The notes below the pieces were generated by a model. That model ran no database searches. It was not told the origin of the DNA and saw only the letters and a list, made by a program, of their open reading frames with translations. Positions 17,657 to 26,759 of a stretch of 64,000 nucleotides of DNA are shown here, piece by piece. Position numbers and translations under genes: made by a program. The stretch lies in the NCBI RefSeq assembly GCF_001368915.1, contig NZ_CSTE01000004.1, positions 62,001-126,000 of the forward strand, written 5' to 3'. Source of the stretch: Haloferax massiliensis (lineage in GTDB: Archaea; Halobacteriota; Halobacteria; Halobacteriales; Haloferacaceae). Every line of letters begins with the position of its first letter. Position 1 is the stretch's first letter.

Positions 17657-18367
17657 CTATTCAGAATCTGGAAGTGGGTGTTCGAAAAGCCGTTCGCCAG
17701 ACTCCTCACAACTGACCGCGATGACCCTGTGAGAACTACAGCGCGACTCGACGACTTCCTCGCCGAGTTGGATGTCGCCACCGGTCGTCGGGCACGTTTC
17801 GAGGAACATCCGCAAACTGTTGAGAATCGGTCCTCGTTCTTCTGCGTCGAAACTGTTCCATCCCGGGACCCACGATTGAAGGACACGGCTGGCTGCAATA
17901 TCTGCGATAAGGGCTGCACGGGATGGCCACTGGCCAACCCATTCAGAGTCGGACTGAAGAATCTGCGCCTCGTCTTGCTCGATGAGTTCGAACGCCTCGT
18001 GCGTATCTGCCTCCATCCCGAAAGTCTCTGCGACCAGTTCTCCCGTGATGTCCGAGTCGAGTAGTGGGTCGGTCGCCGCAGTCCAATCTGCCTCGAACTC
18101 ATCGGTCAAACAGAGGTCATCCGCGTCCGTACAGGGTTCAAGGATATTATGCCGCAAAAAGAAGGTCTCAAGTTCCTCTTCCGGAGAATCGGATTTTGAC
18201 TCAACTGTGCGATCTGCACTACTTGTCGACTCATCGGTGACCGATGACGTGGTTTGAGTGGTTGACTGCGACTGGTTTTCTGACGGTGGCTGCGGCGCCG
18301 TGTTGCCGCCTCCAATACCAGTCGCTAACTCTGGCTCCGGGTCTTTTCCGAACCATCGGAGTACTAG
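17657..18367 (-). pseudogene. 5'-truncated secreted or lipoprotein gene
   Basis: The frame runs back from TGA 17657 to a stop at 18368-18370, but contains no ATG or GTG start; only a TTG at 18157 is available. Upstream of that TTG the frame is still clearly coding: a low-complexity Ser/Thr/Gln/Glu linker (ENQSQSTTQTTSSVTDESTS), as found after the lipobox of haloarchaeal lipoproteins. The C-terminal domain (about 165 aa, with DEFEADWTAATDPLLDSD) is unrecognised. The missing signal peptide lies exactly where transposase debris begins, so the 5' end was probably removed by IS activity. Confidence 0.6.
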
Positions 18368-18379
18368 TTAACCGAGGTT

Positions 18380-18740
18380 GGCTCATTCTAAACAAAAGGA
18401 GAGCGAACAGCGGTCTTTGCGATGAACTCCTCGGTCACTCCCAAGAAATCTGAGACGTTCCGCGGCCGCTACAGCCGTCACTGGCAGATTGAGAACGAGT
18501 ACAAGAGCATCAACTACGACTTCTTGTCGAAGACCTCCTCGAAAGATCACCGCATGCGATTATTCTACTTCGAAGTCGTGGTGCTACCGCACAATATCTG
18601 GCGGCTCACCGATTTTCTGTTGAGGACCGGTGTCAGTGGTGAAATAGACACGCGCCCGCGATAACCGCAGGAGAATGCGTCGAGTTGGTCTCTTTGGCGT
18701 ACTTCCACTTGATTAACTGAACGAACACATCGGCTTGCCT
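18380..18740 (+). pseudogene. Transposase C-terminal fragment (haloarchaeal IS4-like DDE type)
   Basis: The frame reads RYSRHWQIENEYKSINYDFL, then KTSSKDHRMRLFYFEVVVLP and HNIWRLTDFLLRTGVSGE, followed after a stop by ITAGECVELV. This is the characteristic YRxRWxIENxYK...LRLFYF...YNIWRL end of DDE transposases of ISH elements. The first two catalytic aspartates are missing. It truncates the neighbouring gene at 17657-18367. Confidence 0.78.
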
Positions 18741-19432
18741 CTCATGGGCGGTGGCACCATCTCTGGGTGGAATATTTCAGATTATTTTTGTGAATCACAG
18801 GGTGATAACTGTAATTGACAGGTATTCTAGCTCTTCCTTCCCGTATCCGTGACTAGTCCGGCGTATAGAAACAATAAAATCCCCTATCCTCAGAAACTGT
18901 GGAGCGGCACAACCTCGGAGGATGGAATCGCTGTGTGCCCCTGTATTCTCTGTCTCGACTCCCGGAACCGCTGTTAAGTGACTACTGCGAATTCATCGTT
19001 GTAGATGAGTGGATTCAGAGCACATTTTTGAATTCCACGAGTGCAAACACGATAGCAACAGCTCCGAATAGTAGACCAGTCGTGCTTAAAAGCTGATTTC
19101 GTGGAACAACAGTCGTCTGTGAGACGACCGATAGAATCTCGTCGGCGTCCGCATCCTCAAAGTCCACGAGTTTCGGATCGACATCGCGGTCAGATATTGA
19201 CTCGGTTGGCGATTTGAGGGCAGGAGCGAATTTATAAGTACGTGTGACTGACGCGGACGGAAATATAGAGTCCGCGGAGAGTCAAAGACGCCTTTGAGTC
19301 CCAGTGTGAGCGCGTCCCCAGCAGAGTCCGTCGCGGGGAGACGGCGCTTGGAACCGGAGCGGTTCGATTCGGGCGAGAAACCACGGTTGTGGTTAATTCG
19401 CACCAACGTAGCTGCCCGAAACATCGGCGGCT
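18741..19432. other. Gene-poor region with one possible small membrane-anchored ORF
   Basis: About 690 bp between transposase debris and the regulator at 19433. Apart from the short ORF at 19015-19167 no protein-like frame was recognised. TTATAAATT at about 19222 resembles an archaeal TATA box on the minus strand. Confidence 0.4.
19015..19167 (-). CDS. Possible 50-aa tail-anchored peptide
   Basis: From GTG 19167 the frame gives an acidic start (VDFEDADADEILSVVSQTTV) and one hydrophobic helix close to the C-terminus (TTGLLFGAVAIVFALVEFKN). The same frame stays open and protein-like upstream as far as the TATA-like box at 19222, without an ATG. It might be a leaderless gene with a lost start, or a fragment. 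Confidence 0.28.
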   Translation of the reverse strand: MDFEDADADEILSVVSQTTVVPRNQLLSTTGLLFGAVAIVFALVEFKNVL

Positions 19433-20095
19433 TCAGCGATCGCTGGTGCCGACGTGTAGCGACGAGAACACCGTCGCCTCGATCTTCCGGAGGTGCTCGC
19501 CGACGGTCGTCCCGGCGAGTCCGGTCGCCGCCGCGATCTCGTGGTGAGTCGCTTCGCGGGGTTCCCGGTAGTAGCCGAGGTCGATCGCCACCCGGAGTAC
19601 CTCGCGCTGTCGCTCGGTCAGGCGGGAGACGACGTGGCGTGGGCCGGGTGTGTATCGTCCTGTGCGTTCGATTTCGATCCTGACACCCTCGGGCTGTTCG
19701 GTAAGTACGTCGGCGAAGGCCGCTTCTGTTCCGATGTAGGTCGCTCTAAGGCCGCCGTCGTCGGTGTACTCGACCGGCATCTCGATGAGGGACGATGATT
19801 CACGTCGGCCCTCCATGAGTGTCCTTGTCAGGTCGTCGGCCGCGTAGCGTGTGTACGAGAAAAAACCACCGTCGTCACCGGATATCGTAAACTCGATGAC
19901 CTTAGACGACTCCGAGAGCACCCGACGGAGTCCCTCCACGTCGCCGCGCCCCTCGGCGAACATGGCGACGGTATCGTCGTCGAGGAGTTCCATGCGGTGG
20001 ATAGCGCGGTACTCAAGGTCAAGATTCATGACTCGCCGGTCGAGCCGGTTGATCCCGTCCTCGTCGGGGTAAGCCACGAGAGTGACATAGCGCAT
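19433..20095 (-). CDS. Bat-type HTH-10 transcriptional regulator
   Basis: A 220-aa regulator. Residues 1-150 form the bacterio-opsin-activator-like sensor domain, with no PAS or GAF. Residues 155-215 are the HTH-10 domain: LTERQREVLRVAIDLGYYRE, then the turn and recognition helix in THHEIAAATGLAGTTVGEHL. This size is typical of the small haloarchaeal Bat homologues that control a neighbouring operon. It is divergent from the SDR gene, and a 27-bp element repeated in front of the glycosyltransferase lies 37 bp upstream, so those genes are the likely targets. Confidence 0.85.
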   Translation of the reverse strand: MRYVTLVAYPDEDGINRLDRRVMNLDLEYRAIHRMELLDDDTVAMFAEGRGDVEGLRRVLSESSKVIEFTISGDDGGFFSYTRYAADDLTRTLMEGRRESSSLIEMPVEYTDDGGLRATYIGTEAAFADVLTEQPEGVRIEIERTGRYTPGPRHVVSRLTERQREVLRVAIDLGYYREPREATHHEIAAATGLAGTTVGEHLRKIEATVFSSLHVGTSDR

Positions 20096-20131
20096 GCGTC
20101 ACGATGGGTCGCCGCCCATAAAACCAGTGTT

Positions 20132-20158
20132 CATAAGCGTCCGTGGATCGCCGGCAGC
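20132..20158 (+). promoter_or_regulatory. 27-bp repeated element, copy A
   Basis: Begins CATAAGCGTCCGTGG and ends GCCGGCAGC. It matches copy B (21189-21215) at 25 of 27 positions. It lies in the divergent spacer between the Bat-type regulator and the short ORF at 20193, 34 bp before that ATG, the same spacing as copy B to its gene (35 bp). A promoter or operator is the best reading. Confidence 0.6.
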
Positions 20159-20192
20159 ACGCTCACCATCTCCGGGTGAAGAGATCTACCCG

Positions 20193-20363
20193 ATGGAATT
20201 CGGAGACGCGATGAGAGAGACGGTAGACTCAGTTCCCGGCGAAATGACCGAGCGAGCGAACGTCCTCGGTGCTCGTCGGACTCGGTTCCACAACCACTGT
20301 GATGGCCCTGCGCTGAGGCGTGTAAACCGTTGCAGACGAGAAATCTGTTGGGTCCGTGTATGA
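20193..20363 (+). pseudogene. Short ORF behind the repeated element, probably a gene start fragment
   Basis: From ATG 20193 the frame starts MEFGDAMRETVDSVPGEMTE and continues RANVLGARR, plausible haloarchaeal protein. After about 30 residues it turns into arginine- and cysteine-rich sequence without protein character, and ends inside the start of the SDR gene. It may be the first exon-like scrap of a deleted gene that was once driven by the element at 20132. Family not recognised. Confidence 0.3.
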
Positions 20364-21124
20364 CAATACCCACCGACGAAGAGGTTATCGTTCTCACCGG
20401 TGCGAACGAAGGGATCGGCTATCACTTGCTGACGGCGCTTGCCGAGGAAGACCGTCTGATCGCTGCACTCGACGTGGCCGGGGACAACGTGCTTGACGCC
20501 CGAGACGACGTAACCGCTCGGGTTCGATACTACGAGTGCGACGTCACCGACGCCGACGACGTGACCACGGCGGTGAACGACATCGTGGAGAGGTGGGGTC
20601 GGATCGACGTCGTGGTCAACAATGCGGGTGTCGCTCGAGCCGGGTTTTTCGAGTCACAGCCGATGGCTGAGACGCGTCGTGAGTTCGAGGTCAACTTCTT
20701 CGGCTATCAGCGTCTGATCCGGGCGGTCCTCCCGCACATGCGAGCGCAGGGGTCCGGTCTTATTCACAACATGTGCTCGGGGACAGCCGATACCGGACAC
20801 CCCGGCCTGTCCGGGTACTCCGCGACCAAGGGTGCCGTCAAGGCGTTCGTCCGCTCGCTCCGGCTCGAACTCCGTGGCACGGGCGTCACCTGTACGTTGA
20901 TGATTCCGCCGTCCACGAATACAGGGATGACCGCCGACATCGACTATCCCGAGTGGATGACGGTCGAACCCGAGGAAGTCGGCCGCAAACTGGCGGATAA
21001 GATTCACTCAACCCGACCGGTAATCACACCCGACCTGACGACGCGAGTCGGGTTGGCGCTCACCCGCTGGTTCCCGTCGATCTGGCGGCGAATGACGGCT
21101 GGAATCGTCGGCAATTCGGAGTGA
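20360..21124 (+). CDS. Short-chain dehydrogenase/reductase (SDR)
   Basis: A 254-aa classical SDR. It has the cofactor motif TGANEGIG (residues 14-21), the NNAG motif (VVNNAGVAR, near 90), the catalytic serine region MCSGTAD and the active-site YSATK (Tyr and Lys, about 155-159). An aspartate after beta-2 (ALDVAGD) favours NAD(H). It oxidises or reduces a hydroxyl/keto group of an unknown substrate. The ATG at 20360 is chosen because the Rossmann strand starts 10 residues later. It sits between the Bat-type regulator and the glycosyltransferase, suggesting a small lipid- or glycan-modifying unit. Confidence 0.88.
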   Translation: MTIPTDEEVIVLTGANEGIGYHLLTALAEEDRLIAALDVAGDNVLDARDDVTARVRYYECDVTDADDVTTAVNDIVERWGRIDVVVNNAGVARAGFFESQPMAETRREFEVNFFGYQRLIRAVLPHMRAQGSGLIHNMCSGTADTGHPGLSGYSATKGAVKAFVRSLRLELRGTGVTCTLMIPPSTNTGMTADIDYPEWMTVEPEEVGRKLADKIHSTRPVITPDLTTRVGLALTRWFPSIWRRMTAGIVGNSE

Positions 21125-21188
21125 CGACGCGTGGCTCGATGGCAATCGCCTGCGGGCGTGCGGCCGACGGGCCCCAGACGTTGTGCCC

Positions 21189-21215
21189 CATAAGCGTCCA
21201 TGGATGGCCGGCAGC
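21189..21215 (+). promoter_or_regulatory. 27-bp repeated element, copy B
   Basis: Begins CATAAGCGTCCATGG and ends GCCGGCAGC, 25 of 27 identical to copy A at 20132-20158. It ends 35 bp before the ATG of the glycosyltransferase at 21251. The same spacing at both places suggests a regulated promoter shared with the regulator at 19433. Confidence 0.6.
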
Positions 21216-21250
21216 GGATTCATCGCCATCGGTGAGGAAGAATAACGACA

Positions 21251-22172
21251 TGTCCGACCGACCGCCGACGAGCGTTCTCCTCCCGACCACGCGGTGGACC
21301 GACACATGCGCTGAGCTGGCCGCCCAACTTAACGATGGCGACGAGTTGTTGATTATTCACGATTGCCCGAACGACCCCGTCGCCGATCAGGCGCCCACCA
21401 CGAGAAAGTCCGATTCATCACTGCCGGTAAGCCGACGGGCTGTTCCGGGAAAGCCAATGCCATCGCTGCCGGGATGGGGGCGGCGCGCCATGACCGCCTC
21501 GTCTGGACGGACGACGACTATCATCACCCCCCAGACTGGCTGGCGACCCTCAACGCAGACTACGAATCCCACGGGCCGACCTCGGAAGTGCCGTACTTCA
21601 TAGGACGGGACCCCTTGTCGGTGCTGCTCGAACCACTGTACGCCTCTGCTGGCTCGTTAGGTCTCTACCTCGGCAACCAGATCTGGGGCGGCGCAGTAAT
21701 ATTCAACCGGAACGACATCGACGGGGTCGCGTTCCTCGATGAGCTTCGGCGGACCGTCAGCGACGACGGTCTCCTCATGGAATACCTTGAGGTGACGACG
21801 GTCAGTCGAACGCGCATGGTTCCCATCGGAGGGACCGTCCGTGAGGCGATTGAGCGCCCGGTCCGATGGACACAAATTCTCCGGTGGCACTTTCCCAGTG
21901 CCATCGCCGGGACGTTGGCAATCTCGCTGGTCGTCCTGACTGGTGCAATCATAGCCCCGCTCCCTACAGCGGCAGTCCTGACGGTGCTCCACCTCGCCAT
22001 CAACGAAGTGTTAGGCGTCCGTCGGTGGACGGCCGTACTCGCCTACCCGGCGGTGTTCGTGTTCGTGCCCCTTCTTTTCTATGCGCTCATCCGTCGGACG
22101 TTCGTCTGGGGTGGTCGGCGATACCGCTGGCGTGGCAAGTTCGATGTAACTGTTGTCAAGAATCAACGTTAA
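21251..22172 (+). pseudogene. Family 2 glycosyltransferase with membrane C-terminus, frameshifted
   Basis: Frame 1 starts MSDRPPTSVLLPTTRWTDTC and runs to about 21400. The protein then continues in another frame: HHEKVRFITAGKPTGCSGKA, the donor-binding WTDDDYHHPPDW (DxD motif), and GLYLGNQIWGGAVIF. It ends with two or three transmembrane helices (AIAGTLAISLVVLTGAIIAP and AVLAYPAVFVFVPLLFYAL) and a basic tail. This architecture resembles ceramide-glucosyltransferase-like GT2/GT21 enzymes. One single-nucleotide shift near 21390-21405 breaks an otherwise well-preserved gene, so it is either very recent damage or a sequencing error. Confidence 0.75.
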
Positions 22173-22205
22173 GTGAACTATCTCTCTCGCGCCGAACCAC
22201 AAGCG

Positions 22206-23411
22206 CTACGGGGCGAGCAACGATTCGAGTTGATCCCGAAGGGCATCCCTACGGACCGTCTCGGTCGTGACCTCCGCCTCGCCGGTTCCCATCTCCTTGA
22301 ACCCCGTCCCAGTCGGCACGAGAACAACGGACTCATCAGCGGCGATATCGCCTCGATCCGCGAGGCGCGACACGCCGGCTAGCGTCGTCGCGGACGCCGG
22401 CTCGACGCAGAAGCCGGCGTCGACGGCGAACCGGCGCTGAGCGGTCCGTATCTCGTCGTCGGTAACGGAGACAACGGCGCCGTTAGTGTCGCGAACCGCG
22501 GCGAGTGCGCGGGCGCCGCTCGGCGGGTCCGGGTTACCGATCGAGTGAGCGATCGTGTCGCCGGTCTCGTCGGGCGACAGCGGTGTCGGATCCGTCTCTC
22601 CGGCCTCGAACGCCCGCGTTAGCGGGTCGGCGGTCGCAGTCTGGACGAGACACAGGCGCGGCGGCTCCGCGATCAGTCCCGCGCGCTCGAGGTCCCGGAT
22701 TCCGAGCCAGACCCCCGAGGCGAATCCGCCGGAACTCACAGGGAGCGCGATCACGTCGGGCGCCGCCGGGGAGAGCGACTCGTAGATCTCGAACAGTGCC
22801 GTTTTGTACCCGCTGATGCGGGTGGGTGCATCGCTCACGAGCACGTCGATCGGGAGGTGCTCGGACAGGTCGAGCGCGTCCCCGTACAGCTTCCCGTAGT
22901 CGCCGGCGACCTGTACGATAGTCGGCTCGTACTGAGCGATGAGCTCCAGCCGCACTGACGAGGTCCGCTCCGGGACGAACACGACGCACTCCCGATCGAG
23001 GCTCGCCGCGTGGGCAGCGGTGCTGATCGCCATGTTCCCGTACGAGACCGTGCCAACGACGTCGTCGCCGGTCGCGACCGTGTGAGGAACGGCCACCGCG
23101 CTCCCGCGGTCCTTGTACGCACCAGTTGGATTCTCGCCCTCGTCTTTGACGAACACCCGAGCGCCCGCGGCGTCGTCGAGTCCGGGGCTCCTGACGAGGG
23201 GTGTGCCGCCTGCGGCCCGCGCGACGCCCTCGGGGCGATCGACCGGCAACAGCGCTTCGTACCGCCACATCCCACCCCGGTCTCGACAGTCGCCCCACGA
23301 GAATGCCGTCGGCTCCGTATCGACCCAGAGCGGCTCCCCGCAGTCACACCTGACCCGGGTGCCGTCGTCGTAGCGCTCCCCGCAACGATAACAGCTCAAC
23401 GAGAGAGACAT
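22206..23411 (-). CDS. thrC: Threonine synthase-like PLP enzyme
   Basis: A 401-aa fold-type II PLP enzyme. An N-terminal zinc ribbon (CYRCGERYDDGTRVRCDCG) is followed by the PLP lysine motif NPTGAYKDRG (about residue 105), GNMAIS and the phosphate-binding glycine loop SSGGFASG; the C-terminus has VVLVPTGTGFK. These are features of archaeal threonine synthases, which convert O-phosphohomoserine to threonine. Haloarchaea carry several ThrC paralogues and some may act on other substrates, so the exact reaction is uncertain. ATG 23411 opens the zinc ribbon. No other threonine gene is nearby. Confidence 0.8.
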   Translation of the reverse strand: MSLSLSCYRCGERYDDGTRVRCDCGEPLWVDTEPTAFSWGDCRDRGGMWRYEALLPVDRPEGVARAAGGTPLVRSPGLDDAAGARVFVKDEGENPTGAYKDRGSAVAVPHTVATGDDVVGTVSYGNMAISTAAHAASLDRECVVFVPERTSSVRLELIAQYEPTIVQVAGDYGKLYGDALDLSEHLPIDVLVSDAPTRISGYKTALFEIYESLSPAAPDVIALPVSSGGFASGVWLGIRDLERAGLIAEPPRLCLVQTATADPLTRAFEAGETDPTPLSPDETGDTIAHSIGNPDPPSGARALAAVRDTNGAVVSVTDDEIRTAQRRFAVDAGFCVEPASATTLAGVSRLADRGDIAADESVVLVPTGTGFKEMGTGEAEVTTETVRRDALRDQLESLLAP

Positions 23412-23994
23412 AGTGATGCTGCGGCGGCCGGAAACATATGCGTTCGCTTGCGGTTTCGAACCCCGACCCCTTATCTCGCCTGGAGCTCGTTGCGGAATCA
23501 ACGCACGCCATCTGGTGGCTGGTGTGGGACGATACGGCTCGCACCGCTCGCCGCCCTCCGCTTGCTCACGGTTCGCGCTGCTCGCCGTTCGCATCGAGAC
23601 GCTCTCTGCGGTCGCGTCTCGCTTCGCTCGCGACCGACCATCTCGGACTGTCGCGGTCTCGTTTCTCCGCCACTCGACCGCGTGCCGGGCTAAAGTGCAT
23701 GCGCCCTCGACGCCAGCATTAATCATCAATGGTGCGACCACTCCAACTTGGAATCTTGGAGTGAACACTCCACTGTGTGGATATTCAAAAATGATACCGA
23801 GAGTGTGACTCTAGACAGTCACCTAGTGACAGATCTCGAATTTAAGAATACCTGGCTCTGTTGAAACCCACTTCGCGTCTGTCGAGTTGCTGAGAAGCCC
23901 GTTTCTAACCGAATCGACGAAATCAGGTTGGAAGAATAGCTCTTCTAATATCAACGTTGGAGAATTTCAACGGAGTCGAATACCTATTTAGTGG
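23412..23994. other. Intergenic region with a possible 130-bp MITE
   Basis: The first 290 bp are GC-rich with strings of CGCTCGC-type repeats but no recognisable gene. At 23851 GGCTCTGTTGAAACCC resembles the terminus of haloarchaeal IS5-type elements, and GAATTTCAACGGAGTC near 23960-23977 is an imperfect inverted copy, enclosing about 130 bp of AT-rich, non-coding DNA. A similar terminus (GGCTCTGTTGAAATCC) stands at 56488. Confidence 0.35.
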
Positions 23995-24437
23995 TCTCAT
24001 CTACGAGTATTTATCCACCGAGAGCTCGGCAAGGTCTTTGAATGTTGTATATTGTACAAACCATATGAAATAGTTGCGGGCGACACCATGGCTACCAACC
24101 CACGAATTATGGAAGCGGTCGGCTCGCATCTTGAGGGTGTGAAACCACTTTCGATGAGATTTCGCTCGATGTAGTCAGGTCGACCGATCACCCTAATTGA
24201 GAGAGAACAGCAGATATCCGTAGCTATCAACGAGAATCACCGCGTCTGAGAGATCGTGTTTCTCCGAGAGTCGATGGAGAAGCGCAGCAGCCGGATCAGT
24301 ACCATGTCGTCCAAACAACTCGACGTCAAGAATCAGCTTTGTCTCGATGTCTATTGCAGCGTACAACCAAGACCATTCGTCACTGATTTTGACAGCGGTT
24401 TCGTCGACCGCAACCCGCTTCGGCGCTGCCTCGGGAT
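23995..24437 (-). pseudogene. IS6-family transposase fragment, decayed
   Basis: On the minus strand the sequence reads PKRVAVDETAVKISDEWSWL, then FGRHGTDPAAALLHRLSEKH and VILVDSYGYL, and after frameshifts and stops ERNLIES and RPCRALGG. It matches the second two-thirds of the transposase at 16346-17041. The N-terminal HTH third and both clear termini are missing. Several stops show older decay than in the 16305 copy. Confidence 0.8.
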
Positions 24438-24849
24438 GGATTCGTGAACTTCAGACCTACCGACCCCGTCGAAGTACCAATCTGTGACAGTTTTTAGAGG
24501 CCGTGCTGAACTTACAAGTCGGTCGTCATAGCCAGCGTCTCCGCACTAAGTGTAGGGGGTTTCAGTTCCTCGCATCGAGTATCAACGATAGAATATTTCT
24601 TGCCCAAACCACAACATCGACGCCTATCACTAAGATAGCAATCCCAAGTTGCTGAACCACTGCCCGTGGCGTATTAAAGCAGACGCGCCCGAGCGCCAGT
24701 AGTAGAGTGCGGGGCGGATTCCACGTTCGAAAAAGGTGCGTCGCTGCAACGACGAGACGCCGAACCGCGAGCCATGCCCAGCGACTGTCGTTGCAACGGG
24801 GTCAGAAGCTGCGTGCTGGCTTAGCGCCGTTGCGGTGTTGTCTTGCCGA
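24438..24849. other. Intergenic region, no gene seen
   Basis: About 410 bp downstream of the GH43 gene's stop codon (which lies at 24850). No protein-like frame, RNA gene or clear hairpin was recognised, apart from GTCGCTGCAACGAC at 24742, a short inverted repeat that could act as a terminator-like structure. Confidence 0.4.
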
Positions 24850-26403
24850 TCACCACGGGCGACCGTCCCAGAGGGGTTGGACGCCGCCGATGAAGTTGAA
24901 GTTCCATCGCTGCTGGTCCCCGCCGTTCCACGGCCACTGGACCACGTCGTCTCCGTCAGCGGTCCCGGCGTTGTACACCTCGGCTACATCACCAGTCGCG
25001 ACGTTTTCGATGCGGTAGGTCCCATCACCGTTGTCGATGATGTTCCACTTCTGGGCGGCACCGGTGAACCACGGCCACTGCTGGAGACTCGCGCCGTCCG
25101 TGGTCGTCCCGTCCGGCACGTCGAGTGCGCGGTTGCTGTTCTCGTTGACGATGCGGTACTCGCCGCCACCGATGTACTCGACCCACCATCGCTGGCAGGT
25201 GCAGTCGTTCGCGGTCCACTGCCGAACGTTCGCCCCGTCGCTCGTGCTGGCATCTGCGACCTCCATCACTTTCCCGCTGTTGACGTTCTGGATCTCGTAG
25301 ATGCCGTCGGCGAGGATGCCGCTGTCGTTGGTGTTCGGTTCGACCGACTGGAGACTGGGCGTCTTATCGCCGGCGATGACGGGCCAGTCGTCGTCTGTCC
25401 ACTCGACGCGGTCGATGAAGAACTGCCGGGCCGGAACGCCGTCTACGTACTCCGGACCAGTACGGTCGTAGGCGTGATACACGAACCAATCCTGCCCGTT
25501 GTCGTCCGTGGTGATGTCTCCGTGGGCGGGCGCGACGAACCGACCGTTCGAGGTGAGTTGCGCGATGCCGGCGTTGTCGCTGTTGTAGTTCATCATGTCC
25601 GTTCCGGACACGTCGGTGTACGGCCCGAAGAAGTTCGTCGAGCGCCCGACTTCCACCTCGTAGGTGCTGCTGTAGCCGTTACAGCAGGTCCCGGTTGCGA
25701 CAAACAGGTACCAGTAGCCGTTGCGGTAGAAGACCGTCGACCCCTCGTAGGCGTCACCGGCGACCTGTTGGAGCGTCCCCGGCTTCCAGTCCTGGAGGTC
25801 CGAGGTGAGCTCCACCAGATAGATTCCCTGGAAACTCCCCCAGAACAGATACGGCGTGCCGTTGTAGTCGACGAAGTACCCGTCGATGGACCCGCCGCTG
25901 GCGTGGTCGTTGTCGCCGATAATCTGGCCGTAGTCAGTGAAGGGGCCGTCCGGCGTGTCGGACTTCGCGAGGCCGATACCGAACTCACCGCTCTCCCACG
26001 GGCGGGGCGAAAGCGAGTAGAACATCACCCACTCTCCGTCGTAGTAGTGGATGTCCGGTGCCCAGATGGAGCCGTACGTCCAGCCCGGACGGGAGTCGAA
26101 GGCTTCCCCGACGTAGGTCCACTCGTGGAGGTTGTCAGAGCGCAGAATCGGGACGAGCAACTCGTCGGAGTCGCTGTTCCGATTCATGTTCGTTCCGTAG
26201 GACCACCAGGTTCCGTCTCCCGCCCGATGAATCGTGGGGTCGGGGAAGTGAGGGCCGTACAGCGCGTTGTGGTAGTGTGTCGAATCGTCCGTCGTCGCGG
26301 AGACTGACCCGCTCCCCGCAACTGCAAGAGTCGAGCCGAGAGCGCCGATACCGATGCTTTTCAAGACGTTCCGCCTGTTCACGCCACTGTCATCTTCTGG
26401 CAT
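24850..26403 (-). CDS. Secreted GH43 arabinanase-like glycoside hydrolase with ricin-type domain
   Basis: A 517-aa exported enzyme. A Tat signal (NRRNVLKSIGIGALGSTLAV) opens the protein. Residues 40-370 are a five-bladed propeller of family GH43 with the three expected acids: base in FPDPTIH, pKa modulator in SIDGYFVDY, and acid in YEGSTVFYRNGYWYLF. The segment WAPDIHYYDGEWVMFYS is typical of endo-arabinanases. The last 140 residues are a ricin-type beta-trefoil with three QxW repeats (QRWW, QKWN, QRWN), a carbohydrate-binding module. It should cleave arabinan or a related polysaccharide outside the cell. It is divergent from a paralogue at 26760. Confidence 0.88.
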   Translation of the reverse strand: MPEDDSGVNRRNVLKSIGIGALGSTLAVAGSGSVSATTDDSTHYHNALYGPHFPDPTIHRAGDGTWWSYGTNMNRNSDSDELLVPILRSDNLHEWTYVGEAFDSRPGWTYGSIWAPDIHYYDGEWVMFYSLSPRPWESGEFGIGLAKSDTPDGPFTDYGQIIGDNDHASGGSIDGYFVDYNGTPYLFWGSFQGIYLVELTSDLQDWKPGTLQQVAGDAYEGSTVFYRNGYWYLFVATGTCCNGYSSTYEVEVGRSTNFFGPYTDVSGTDMMNYNSDNAGIAQLTSNGRFVAPAHGDITTDDNGQDWFVYHAYDRTGPEYVDGVPARQFFIDRVEWTDDDWPVIAGDKTPSLQSVEPNTNDSGILADGIYEIQNVNSGKVMEVADASTSDGANVRQWTANDCTCQRWWVEYIGGGEYRIVNENSNRALDVPDGTTTDGASLQQWPWFTGAAQKWNIIDNGDGTYRIENVATGDVAEVYNAGTADGDDVVQWPWNGGDQQRWNFNFIGGVQPLWDGRPW

Positions 26404-26759
26404 GCAACTGCCAAAATATAGGCACACATACATAATGTTTTTTGCTGTTGTTGTCTGGCTCATCTCTTCTGGCTTCGGTTCTCGTTTTCTCAGCCGTAAC
26501 GACAGGGGAACCGTTGCAAACCCGGCACTGAGAGCCGAACCGGATTCTGGAGTCGGCCCGAACGTCGCAGAGCAAACAGTCGCGTCGGTATCCCCGGCTG
26601 TTCAACTCGATACCGTTCGCTGCTTCTCTCAACTGCAGTTCGGTCTGTTGTTCGGTTGCTGTTCAGCCTGCCGTTCGGTCTTCTCACCGCGGCGCTGACC
26701 GAGCCGTCACAAATGTTACCAACAAGCATTATATACCCGCCATCTGTATGCTAGAAGAC
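26404..26759. promoter_or_regulatory. Divergent promoter region of the two GH43 genes
   Basis: About 356 bp. Toward the right-hand gene CATTATATACC (TATA at 26729-26736) stands 27 nt before ATG 26760, fitting leaderless transcription from that codon. Toward the left-hand gene CATTATGTATG (about 26428-26437, minus strand) stands about 30 nt before ATG 26403. The two boxes are similar, suggesting coordinated expression. No clear operator palindrome was found between them. Confidence 0.55.

Noticed and set aside
23455-23490. TTTCGAACCCC resembling a T-loop
   Set aside because: No acceptor or anticodon stem in the surrounding sequence on either strand.
24736-26307. Open frame of 523 codons on the plus strand
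   Set aside because: It is the antisense shadow of the GH43 gene; composition (Val/Arg/Asp-rich, no domain) is that of a complementary frame, while the minus strand has a clear enzyme.
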